Below, piece after piece: positions 11,760-20,940 of a stretch of 64,000 nucleotides of DNA. This stretch comes from Atherix ibis. Its lineage: Eukaryota; Arthropoda; Insecta; Diptera; Athericidae. The notes under the pieces were generated by a model that worked only from the letters and a program-made list of their open reading frames with translations, was not told where the DNA came from and searched no databases. Location of the stretch: positions 75,322,868 through 75,386,867 of the forward strand of contig OY282607.1 of NCBI GenBank assembly GCA_958298945.1. The letters run 5' to 3'. The position numbers and the translations under genes were made by a program. Each line of letters opens with the position of its first letter. Within the stretch, counting starts at the first letter, position 1.

Positions 11760-13431
11760 GGATAAGCGAAGAGGTTCACTTTCAAGCAACAAAGGCAGGA
11801 TACGTCAAACCAACGCAAATCCAAATAAAGATAGGAAACAAGCAATTGCTAGCTGAACTTGATTCAGGAGCAAGCAGATCGGTAATTCCGGAGGAATTAT
11901 ACAAAAGGCAACTATCACAGCATAAATTGCAACCAGTGAATACTACGTTAAGATTCTATGATTGGAGTTGCAATTGCATCAGAAGGTCAGATCTACGTAG
12001 AAATAAAGGCAGGTAGAAAAAAAGCAAAATGTCAATTAAAGTCGTAAAAACAGGCTGTAGATTATTGTTGGGTAGAGACATGATGGAAGCACTAGGATAC
12101 AAGATAGTGGGAATCAACCATGTTGAATTAAAAGGACCAAAACTACAAGAAATAATCGACAAGCACAAGACACTTTTCGACGGCAAGTTCGGAAGGTATA
12201 AATACGGCAAAATAGACATAAAGATGCAAGATAATGCGAAACCAGTGTTCTGCAAACCCAGGGCGACACCGTTTGCTTTCAAGAAGACAATCGGAGATCA
12301 GCTAGACCAACTGGAAAAAGAAGCAATACTCACCAAGGTAAAGCACAACGAATGGGGCACACCATTAGTGTCTGTGCTAAAGAAAGGAGGTGGAGTAAGA
12401 ATCTGTGGCGATTATAAGGTCACGATCAATAAGTACATACAAGATGTATCTGATACTGATAGATGCATACTCTAGATGGCCAGAAATTGTCCACATGACA
12501 AAAACAGATTCGACAAATACGATCGAAAAACTGAGGGAAATATTCGCAAGATATGGTATACCAGACACACTAATCTCAGATAATGGAGCACAGCTAGTGT
12601 CAGAAGAATTCGAAAGATTCTGCAAAATGAACGGAATTTTGCACAAAACAGGTCCGCCATACCATCAACAAAAAAATGGATTAGCTGAGAACGGAGTGAA
12701 ATCTTTTAAAAAAGGCTTAGAAAAAGTATTAAAAGATAACAAGGCTCACGACAGCGCAAATAATCTAATCAGCAAGTACTTATTCGCCTACAGAAACGCA
12801 CCACACCTAACAACAGGGGAATCACCAGCGAACAAATTTTTGGGCAGAAGCTTAAGAAGTAGATAAGATTTGCTAAAAATACCAAAAACAGCAGAAAGAA
12901 TCCAAAAGCAAATACAGTATTTCAGAGGACACAGAGATGTCACATTCTCAAAAGGAGAAAGGGTGATAGCTCGGGATTACAAGAATCCTATGAAGCCAGG
13001 TTGGCAACCAGCAACTGTGGAGGAAGTTATAGGGGAAAAGACATACATATGTAAACCCGACTTTCAACCAAACCTAAGATGGAAAAGAGGTGACGATCAG
13101 ATGCGCAAATCAGGTCAACCTCTACGAAGCAGCTACAAGAGTACTTCTGGAACAAGAAAAGGCAAACGAATATGAAGAAGAGCCTGACACAAAGGATGAG
13201 CCAATCATATCTGAATCGAACCTAGAGAAAGCAACAGAAGACTCAAAAGGAGTAGTTGAAGAACCAACCGCAGTCCAACAACAAGTACAACAAGAAGACA
13301 ATCATCCAAGGGAGATCCAGCCGACACCCAAGAAAAGCAGACCCAGAATCAAGTACGAACCGGATCCAAGTTTAAACGTAAACCAAAGGGAGCCACGAGT
13401 TCGAAAACCAGTGAACAGAATGAATATGTAA
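11760..13431 (+). pseudogene. pol of the LTR element: protease, RT stump and integrase joined by a deletion
   Basis: The protease active site DSGAS is at 11861. The start of reverse transcriptase follows (frame 12029-12475), with GTPLVSVLKKGGGVRICGDY as the first RT block. At about 12437-12447 this joins directly to integrase core sequence (LIDAYSRWPEIV, then ISDNGAQLVS) in another frame. The join lies in a short stretch shared by both parts (ACAAGATGTA). The YxDD block, RNase H and the integrase HHCC finger are gone. Integrase C-terminal sequence with a GWQPATVEEV-type motif runs on at 12870-13175, and a basic, glutamine-rich tail ends at 13431 in yet another frame. The element cannot move by itself. 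Confidence 0.88.
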
Positions 13432-13445
13432 GAATCAAGCTAAGC

Positions 13446-13454
13446 GGGGAAGAG
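13446..13454 (+). other. Polypurine tract of the LTR element
   Basis: GGGGAAGAG sits immediately before the 3' LTR, where plus-strand priming occurs in this class of element. Confidence 0.85.
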
Positions 13455-13697
13455 TGTAGTATATCTATATATACTCGTAGTACACCCAGCCTGAGTATAA
13501 ACCGAGTGGCGTGATGTTTCATACACGTCAATGCTACAATAAATAAGTTAATCACGTAGGCACTGCCATGCTTTTCATATGTCTCTGTATAATTATAATT
13601 GATTGATTAATAAACGTTCTATATATATCATTAACAAAATGTTCTATATATTTAATTACTGATCCCTTGTTCCTCAATCCAAGTCCAATATATTACA
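13455..13697 (+). repeat. 3' LTR, carrying a 6-bp CTCGTA insertion
   Basis: 243 bp with TGT...ACA ends, followed by the GTTTC duplication. Relative to the 5' LTR it has CTCGTA inserted after TATATATA (13474-13479 region), making the octamer TACTCGTA at 13472-13479. Confidence 0.92.
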
Positions 13698-13702
13698 GTT
13701 TC

Positions 13703-16054
13703 CATATTAATTTTTAACTAGTTCACTATAATATTAGAATCTTATGGAGAGAAAAAAATATATTTACAAAATATTATAGATATTTTGGATTACATGTCCT
13801 TATATTATTTTCAATTTTCATAAATATACAAATATTGTAATTATGTTTACGTCTGAATTGCAGATATAGAAAAAATTCTATAGTTGCACATTTTCTTTTC
13901 ATAAGTAAAATCTTGAATTTGTTTGAATATGATTAAGTAAATGATCCTACCAGAAATCCATCAAAATTTCCAATTCATAAAATATATATTTTGACAATCT
14001 AGTATTTCCATTATGATAATCACAATTAATTCTAATTTTATAGATTCTCTTGTATAATGAAAGAAATTAGAAATTTACAAGCTATTTTATTTTATTTTAT
14101 GAAATGGCGGAGGCGTTTTTTTTAAAGTATTTTTTTTAACAATTTATTTTTATTTTATGAAATGGCGGAGGCGTTGTTTTCATTCTTCGTAACAGTGCTG
14201 AAAGGCTTCAATGTTTCTCAGCTTATAATGTGGAAGTGTGGCTTCGAACTAAAGCTGAAGTCTTTAAAACAAACAAAAAATAAAAATATATTTATTCAAA
14301 ATGAAACCCGAAGTCTTTGCTAAGCAAAAGTAAATACTGTATAAAAAAGCAAAGAATTTTTTCCATAAGAGAGCATCCGGTTTTGATATAATTAAAATTA
14401 GCTTAAGAATATAAATAAATAGTTATTTAAAATACTAAAAATATTATGTGTATAATAAACTGTACGTCAATAACATCGTGTTTACAACTAAATTTAAAAT
14501 TAAAAATTTTTTACTTTACAACCAAATTTAAAATTAAAAAAAAATGCGAACGTTTTTTTAAATCAGTCTTGATAGAGTATGTCACAATAATAATAAAAAT
14601 ATTAACAAAAACTTATTAAAAAAAAAAAGTTTTATTTTTATTTTCAAAGACTTATTTGCCTATTTTTTAAGTATAATAATATTGCAATTGAAAACTGAGA
14701 TATAGTACTCTTATTTTCATCCATCAAATGGTAAGTAACTTTGACAATGATATATCACTAAGCTGAATTTTTTTTCATCAAGAATTCCATTTTCTCACTA
14801 AAGTTATTTGAAAATCTGCAAATGGTTGATTTATATCCTAATATGTTCTTGTATTAGTCGTTTTTTTTTTGAAAATTATCCAATATGGAAAAAATTGGTA
14901 TTTAATGAGTATTTTCCGTTGCAAAAAAAATCCTCTAAATCTTTCGTGGTACGCCTAAAAGATATTTTCCATACGATTATTTTCTCCTATATTGTAATGG
15001 CATTATTTTTTAAAGAATATATGAATAACTAAAATAGAATTATAAATTTTGTTTAAGCATTTTCTAATTAATTTTATTAATTTATAAAAAAAAATGTTAA
15101 TAAAAACATATTTCATTCATATTTAAATGCAAAATATGATATAATACAATGATTTATTATCATGGCCATTTATGATTGAAGAATAATGTTTAATGCTAAA
15201 TCTTCATATAGAAAATACAATTTTTATATTGACATATTACTTTTCAAGGATAACAGTTTAAAGCAAAGTAAATTGTTTTTGTTGAAGATTTATAATGAAA
15301 TGTAAATACTTAGCGCCACGGCAACTCCGGCCACTTGGCGAGTAAACAAATCTACTTGGTGATAACGCAACAATTTTTTGAATATAAAATAGGATCTGTA
15401 TGAGTGTACATTTTTTATTTGAAACTAAGCCAGATAGGTGAGGTAAGAATTTTTTTAGGTACTGGTTGACTAATCCAATTAGTAAACAATCAGTTAAAAA
15501 CTTCAAACCTACGCATTTTTTTGTGAATATTGTAAATTTGAATACTTAGTCGAACCCTAAATATTGTAGGGTTTGGATTGGAAAAGTATTGAATGTTTAG
15601 TCGAATCGCAAAGTTCGAGTCCATATGTCCATATTGGTTTCAGTACCGTATTGTATAGTTATAGTTTGCTTTTTTTAGTCAGTTTTCATTTATTGTCTAG
15701 ATCAAAACTGACAAAGAGTATTTTTCAAAGTTATCAAGTCATATGCTTCGATTTTTTTTATTAGATAGGTGTTGTATTAAAATGCAAAATTTAAATCGCC
15801 CAAAAACCAACGAAAAGTAAAAGAGCAGTGAAGCCGACCGTCAACGTTAGTGGGAGAGACTTAGATGGTCCTTCTGTTCCTGACCTATCTCCAAATCCGC
15901 CCTATAAGACGCTGCGACAAAATAAATTTGGAGAGCCCATTTGTCCCTTTTTATTAAAATTTGTTTTTATTGAAATTGATTGTATTTATTGTATTTAAAA
16001 AGAATTACTGAGATCTCACGTTCATATCACTTTTCGCGGTGTTTCGCCTCACCA
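13703..16054. other. Intergenic DNA without a supported gene
   Basis: AT-rich with several long A or T runs. Apart from the direct repeat at 14,092-14,175 I see no feature. A block of about 150 bp at 15,790-15,940 is less AT-rich and may be an older repeat into whose neighbourhood the LINE inserted. The small frames at 14,808-15,032 and 15,258-15,506 look like chance. Confidence 0.45.
14092..14175. repeat. Direct repeat of 26 bp, period 58
   Basis: The 26-bp unit TTATTTTATGAAATGGCGG... ending GAGGCGTT occurs exactly at 14092-14117 and 14150-14175, separated by 32 bp of T-rich DNA. Confidence 0.9.
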
Positions 16055-16068
16055 GCCCAATGCCTAAT

Positions 16069-18704
16069 TTTTTTTTTTTTTGTTTAAGTAGAGCATTTAG
16101 TATTTCCATATTACTTGTACATATTTACATGGTATTTAAAACGTAGAGCTAAAACATGCTCCGTACATCTTTTGCTTATATATTAAATTAGTTTTTAATG
16201 ACTAAGTACATGAATTGCTTACAACTATGGCTTAAAAATTAAATGTGCTTGCTCAAACACAATTAGCTATATTTTTAATTGCTTATAAACTAAACTTAAT
16301 ACTAGACTTAATAATAAAAAATAATAAAAATTAGGGAAAGGAATGTTCAGGAAGAGCGGATTAGGAGTTTGGAGTTTTTGGGAATTGTGTGTTGGGAATT
16401 GTGTGTTGCTTCCGCTAACCACGATGGAAATGGGGAGTTAAGGAATTATAAAACTGAACGTTCATAATATCACTGTCCTTCGCAAAATCAGATATGATAA
16501 CTGGTGAGGCATAGAGGTAATCATTGTATAAGTTTCTGTGTTTGGTGGCTTGGGTATTAATCCTTTCTAGTGACTCTTGAATGAGTGGATTGGTATGGTC
16601 TATTAAATGCTGAAGAAAGTTTTTGGTTAGACCAACCATGTATGAAATAAAAGGAGTATGATTACTTTTCTGATATATAAAGGAGTTGGAGTAATGCTTA
16701 CCGTCTATTTTACGATATTTTGAAAGACATTTCCTAATGATTGACCTTTCGAATACATGAACTTTATTGGCATACGTTTTCGAGAAACTAAAATAGATCG
16801 GAAATGCATATCCAATAATTGGCCGAATAAGTTGTTTATAAAACAGTAACTTTGTATTTATACTAAGCCCCTTCCGACGTCTAAGTAGGAATAAAAAGGT
16901 ATGAATAGCCCTTTTGGCTTTCTTCAAAGTTAACTCAACATGTGGGTTAAATTTGAACATTGAGTTAAAGTTGATGCCTAAATATTTTAGTTCATTTAAG
17001 ACTGGGATAGCTGTGTTTTTAATCAGAATACGCAGCTTTTTGCTCTTTGTAGCAATTTTCCTCGGCCCGCGAGTGCTGGGATTACGGAAACAGATTAAAT
17101 TCGACTTATTAAGATTGACTGATAAGTTCCAGTCATCATAATAATTTATAATTTTAAAAAGTAGCTCTTGCGTTCTCTTTAGAGCTAATTTTGGTAATTT
17201 GCTTTTGGCATAAACAAGAGTGTCGTCTGCATATAGTATCATTTGTGCTTTTGCGGCTGTCGGTATATCTGCAGTGTATATTGAATACAGCAGGGGACCT
17301 AATACCGAGCCTTGTGGAACTCCTTTACCTATTAAGAAGAATTCGGAAGTCGCGTTCTGATACCTAACACAGGATGATCTATCCTGAAGAAATGAGTGCA
17401 GCAGCAGCGTAATATGTGGAGGGAAATCAAGTTTGCATAGCTTGTCCACTAGTCCCTTATGCCAAACTGAGTCAAAGGCTTTGGTTATATCTAGGGAGCA
17501 AGCAACTGTTGATTCTTTACGGTTTAACCCAGTTGTTATCTCACTATGTAGTAGGAAAAGAGCATCCAAAGTTGAGTGACCTTTCCGAAATCCGAATTGA
17601 AAGTCGGGAATAATTTTATTTTCATTACAAAATTCATTTACCTTTTCGTAAAAGATTGTTTCTAATATTTTTCCCAAACAGGGAAGAAGAGATATAGGTC
17701 GATGTTGTTGGATGGCTGCTCTACCTTGAGTTTTTGGAATATTAAAGATAATACCTATTTTCCAGGCTTTAGGGAAGTAGGAATTGTTAATACAGTGATT
17801 AAATATTGCAACTAAGGGACGCAGACTCTTTTTCGGAAGCTTTCTCAGCATAAAGTTCGATATATTATCGATGCCGGCAGACTTTTTATTTTTTAAGGAT
17901 TTTATTACCGAGTAGAGTGTGTTTTCGGATATAAACATATCTAGAAGGCTGGGATTACTTGCACTGTTATCAGTGCTGAATGTAGTAACATGAGTTGGGG
18001 CGTTTGATAAAAAACTATTGACCTGATTATTTACGTGAGTTCGTAGAGGTGAGTTTGAACTAAAGTTGTAAAGATCTTTATAAAACGAGGCAAAGTTTTT
18101 AGAAATATTAATTGGACCCCCTTTTATTTCGCGGTCGTTATTATCGGTAACTGTTACTTTATTGAGTGACCTTCGACCGGTGATTGCGTTAAGCTGCTTG
18201 AAAGCATCAGGACCTGGACGTACTTTTGAAAGTCGTTCAGAAAATTGTTCATTAAAGTGTTTGTTAACTTTATTGCGTATCATAGTTGATATGCAGTTAA
18301 CCTGTGCCTCTAAGAGACAATAATCTGAGGATGTAGTGTTGAGTTCTCTCCGGAAAATGCGTTTCATTTCCCTTATCCAACGATTTTTCAACCAATACAT
18401 TTTCTTAATGTGCTCAGGGAGAGAATCAAATCGATGGCTACTATTAGACAGTTGCCTTGAATGTCTATGAAATACCTCTGAGACAATCTGACTAAAGGTT
18501 TCTATATGGAAATCAATTTCTTGATTGGTTATGTTCTTGAAGCAAGGAATATTCATTCCGTTAGGTATGGCCATATCTACATTTTGCCTAAATTATTTCC
18601 AGTTCATGTTCTTATACGACGTGAAAGATTTTAACTCAGTATTCTCAAAGTTGAATTGAGTTTGAATTTTAATAAGAACCGGATAATGGTCTGAATGAAA
18701 GTCC
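16069..18704 (-). mobile_element. 5'-truncated Jockey-type LINE with poly(A) tail and 14-bp target duplication
   Basis: A minus-strand LINE of about 2.6 kb. Its poly(A) tail appears as a T run at 16069-16081, and its 5' end is cut inside the endonuclease. The sequence GCCCAATGCCTAAT occurs at 16055-16068 and again at 18705-18718, an exact 14-bp target-site duplication. The 3' UTR is about 330 bp (16082-16414). The element is young to judge from the nearly intact coding sequence. Confidence 0.95.
16415..18574 (-). CDS. LINE ORF2 remnant: reverse transcriptase, 719 codons open
   Basis: This long open frame carries a complete Jockey-superfamily reverse transcriptase. In order it shows a fingers block (QQHRPISLLPCLGKILE, about residues 288-304), FGFRKGHST, the first catalytic aspartate in SLDITKAFDSVWH, GVPQGSVLGPLLYSIY and the YADDTLVYA active site, then an LKYLGI thumb motif. 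Upstream in the same frame, but beyond a single TAA at about 18,590, lies the end of the endonuclease domain with its SDHYPV motif (near 18,685). The natural ORF2 thus ran through; the TAA is a nonsense change. The frame's first ATG at 18574 is therefore not a native start. Reverse transcriptase residues look intact, but without ORF1 and most of the endonuclease it is not autonomous. Confidence 0.92.
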   Translation of the reverse strand: MAIPNGMNIPCFKNITNQEIDFHIETFSQIVSEVFHRHSRQLSNSSHRFDSLPEHIKKMYWLKNRWIREMKRIFRRELNTTSSDYCLLEAQVNCISTMIRNKVNKHFNEQFSERLSKVRPGPDAFKQLNAITGRRSLNKVTVTDNNDREIKGGPINISKNFASFYKDLYNFSSNSPLRTHVNNQVNSFLSNAPTHVTTFSTDNSASNPSLLDMFISENTLYSVIKSLKNKKSAGIDNISNFMLRKLPKKSLRPLVAIFNHCINNSYFPKAWKIGIIFNIPKTQGRAAIQQHRPISLLPCLGKILETIFYEKVNEFCNENKIIPDFQFGFRKGHSTLDALFLLHSEITTGLNRKESTVACSLDITKAFDSVWHKGLVDKLCKLDFPPHITLLLHSFLQDRSSCVRYQNATSEFFLIGKGVPQGSVLGPLLYSIYTADIPTAAKAQMILYADDTLVYAKSKLPKLALKRTQELLFKIINYYDDWNLSVNLNKSNLICFRNPSTRGPRKIATKSKKLRILIKNTAIPVLNELKYLGINFNSMFKFNPHVELTLKKAKRAIHTFLFLLRRRKGLSINTKLLFYKQLIRPIIGYAFPIYFSFSKTYANKVHVFERSIIRKCLSKYRKIDGKHYSNSFIYQKSNHTPFISYMVGLTKNFLQHLIDHTNPLIQESLERINTQATKHRNLYNDYLYASPVIISDFAKDSDIMNVQFYNSLTPHFHRG

Positions 18705-18784
18705 GCCCAATGCCTAATGCCAAGTCTACCTCGTGTAGTCTTGTATTATGATGCTGGCTGTATGTAACTTTGTATGTGTACAAA

Positions 18785-18899
18785 GCGTCATCGAAGCGTT
18801 CTGGCAGTATGCTACACTAAGTAACAAACTGACGAAGCGTCATCGGATCATCGAATCTTCTGGCAGTAGTGCTACCTGAGGTAACAAAACTGAACGAAG
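18785..18899. repeat. Degenerate tandem duplication, about 55-60 bp unit
   Basis: Units 18785-18836 and 18838-18899 both run from GCGTCATCG through TTCTGGCAGTA to AACAAACTGA-CGAAG, with small indels between them. They lie just outside the LINE insertion and belong to the older host sequence. Confidence 0.75.
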
Positions 18900-18949
18900 A
18901 TTCCATGCATGGCGTTGCTGATATTATACACCACGTCTTTAAATTTTGG

Positions 18950-19590
18950 GTAACGAACAAATCATCAATGCCATCGACAAGACTACAATAACAGTTGCAA
19001 ATAAAAAGTTTTTTCGTACTGGCAAGGACACAATTTTAGTCTTGGATTCATTGCATTTGAATCATGCAAACTTACTTACGAGAATGAGCGTTTTGTAAAA
19101 ATTACAATTCATCAAAAAATCATCTTTAGTGATGAAGCACATTTTCACATAGACGGCTACGTTGACAAACAAAATTTTCGAATCTGGGGCCGGAAAACCC
19201 TCATCTTATATATAAAAAACCGATGTATTCTAAAAATTTCACTGTTTGGTGCGGTTTATGGGCTGGTGGAGTCCATTGGGCTGTTCTTCGAAAATTATCG
19301 TAAAGAAGCCATTACAGTGAATTCTGAACAATATGGTGACATCCTAAAATGGTCAACACCTTTTGTTGCCAAAATTAAATGAATTAAATGTGAATGAACT
19401 TTGGTTTCCATAAAGGGGCACTATGAGCCACACAATACGTCAAAACATCGGTTTGGTGTGGACGAAATTCGGTCGAATAATCTAACGAAATTCTGATATG
19501 AAAATTTCGACGTTCGCATGCATCCTTGCAAACTGAGTCGTGGTGATTATATGAATGGCATTTTTTTCACACACAATTGTAATAGAATAA
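18950..19590 (+). pseudogene. Tc1-like (Tc3/IS630 type) transposase relic
   Basis: Conceptual translation near 19,110-19,180 gives KIIFSDEAHFHIDGYVDKQNFRIWG, the first-aspartate block (FSDEAHF) of the same Tc1-like family as the 6.2-kb fragment. A degraded ESIGLFFENY...EAITVNSEQYGD block follows to about 19,340. The family C-terminus (ENFDVRMHPCKLSRGDYMNG, about 19,499-19,560) follows too soon, so the second and third catalytic blocks have been deleted. Several frameshifts are present. Confidence 0.72.
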
Positions 19591-20379
19591 TCTTTAATTT
19601 TCTATAATAAATTTTGATGTTCGTTTACTATATGTGTGTTTTCTTTCAGTTTAAAGAAAATCAACAGATGGCCCAGCCTTTATGTCTGAAAAATATAATT
19701 TCGCTTTTGAACAAAACATATTTTCACAAAATGTTCCTTCAAATCTGATTTTAATATGTGATGATCTGACATTAAAAAAAACATGTTGTGGTTTCAAATA
19801 TTAGCAATAATTTTCAAAAACTCTGCATGACAATAAAAGATAATAACCCTTATTCGTGAAAGGACAATATCGTACACAGTAGTAGAAAATATAAAAGCAA
19901 TATTTAAAAGAAATTCAAAGTAAAATGAAGGCAAAAAAAATCAGAATATGCAGCAAGGAGGTTTAGATAAAAAATCCAATTTTGATGTAAGATTAAGAGC
20001 TCAAAGCTATTTGAAAGAAAAAAAATTTCGCATTAAAGTAAAGAATTTTTTTTCTGTCAGAGTAAATTTTTCTGCATTGGTAGTAAAGAAAAATCGAACC
20101 AGCAGAACTTATACATATACTCATACATAAATAAATAGTGGAAAGGAGGGGACTTTGGGAATTCAAGTGCTTCTAAAAAATATGAATGTCACTAACCGTT
20201 TAAAAATACATAATAATTCAACTAAAATAATTCAATTCAGAATTATACGTTAATATTGATAGTTAAATGAATAATATGAGTTATTGGTGTCTAAAGCTAA
20301 CCGCGTTTATTATGTAAAACATTATGTATGACACGACCACCATAATAATGCCGAAACTATAAAAACAATCAGCCTTTTG
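19591..20379. other. Intergenic gap, nothing recognised
   Basis: AT-rich DNA with no supported gene. The frame at 19,948-20,130 is short and lysine-rich and looks like chance. Confidence 0.45.
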
Positions 20380-20445
20380 CCAAATTAAAGGGAACTCAGG
20401 CTCTCTCACTAGCTGGATTCGCATTAAAAAACCAAAAACAATCTT

Positions 20446-20796
20446 GTGTCGCTCAATCAGAACTCGGTAAAATATAACTTTTCTTGGAAGAAAGTTGATT
20501 GGCCCATATTTTTTGAGAACGGCATTGGCAATACTGCTGCTGTGACTAAAAAAGAAGTCGTTGATTACATAACCATAATCAACGACTTCTTGCTACCGTC
20601 ATTTGACGAACGGGGTTTTGATATTATGTGGATCAAGCAGGAAGGTGCAACCATACACACCGCGATTTATACTAGCCTGAAAAAATTTAATCGTTTCAGA
20701 CATTTTTTATCGCCAGCAGTTTGGAGAAAAGGCATTGAATATACTGTGGAACGGGCCCGAATATGCATTAACCTTGATATTATCTTCACGGCTTGA
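20446..20796 (+). pseudogene. Tc1-like transposase fragment with a perfect hairpin inside
   Basis: A 116-codon frame matches the middle of the same Tc1-like transposase: WPIFFENGIGNTAAVT, then INDFLLPSFDERGFDIMWIKQEGATIHTA. The normally invariant second aspartate (QDGAT) is glutamate here (QEGAT). Between these blocks the residues KKEVVDY replace the family's usual sequence, and this is exactly the left arm of a perfect inverted repeat (20,552-20,591). Both element ends are absent. Confidence 0.75.
20552..20591. repeat. Perfect 16-bp inverted repeat, 8-base loop
   Basis: AAGAAGTCGTTGATTA (20552-20567) is the exact complement of 20576-20591, with loop CATAACCA. The right arm encodes the family-like INDFL residues, so the left arm is probably the copied one. 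Confidence 0.95.
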
Positions 20797-20874
20797 TGGA
20801 AAAAATTTTCCATGGGTGTCAATCCTAAATAAACATAATCAACAAACAAAACCAATTCTTTTTATTTACAAACA

Positions 20875-20940
20875 GAGTTAATGCGATCCATAATAGGATT
20901 GACACCCTAGTCAATCCTATTATGGATCCCGAGTTAATGC
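20875..20940. repeat. Perfect 19-bp hairpin flanked by 10-bp direct repeats
   Basis: The arm GATCCATAATAGGATTGAC (20885-20903) is perfectly complementary to 20910-20928, loop ACCCTA. GAGTTAATGC stands directly before it (20875-20884) and again two bases after it (20931-20940). A third related segment, GGTGTCAATCCTA, lies at about 20,816-20,828. Confidence 0.95.

Larger units (their letters stand above)
10412..13697 (+). mobile_element. Ty3/gypsy-type LTR retrotransposon, internally deleted, with 5-bp target duplication
   Basis: Two 243-bp LTRs beginning TGTAGTAT and ending ATTACA flank a 2.8-kb interior with primer site, gag, CCHC fingers, protease, a stump of reverse transcriptase, integrase and a polypurine tract, in that order. 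GTTTC at 10407-10411 and again at 13698-13702 is an exact 5-bp target-site duplication, so this is one original insertion. About half of a typical pol is missing: the RT palm, RNase H and integrase zinc finger. No envelope gene is seen. Confidence 0.93.
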
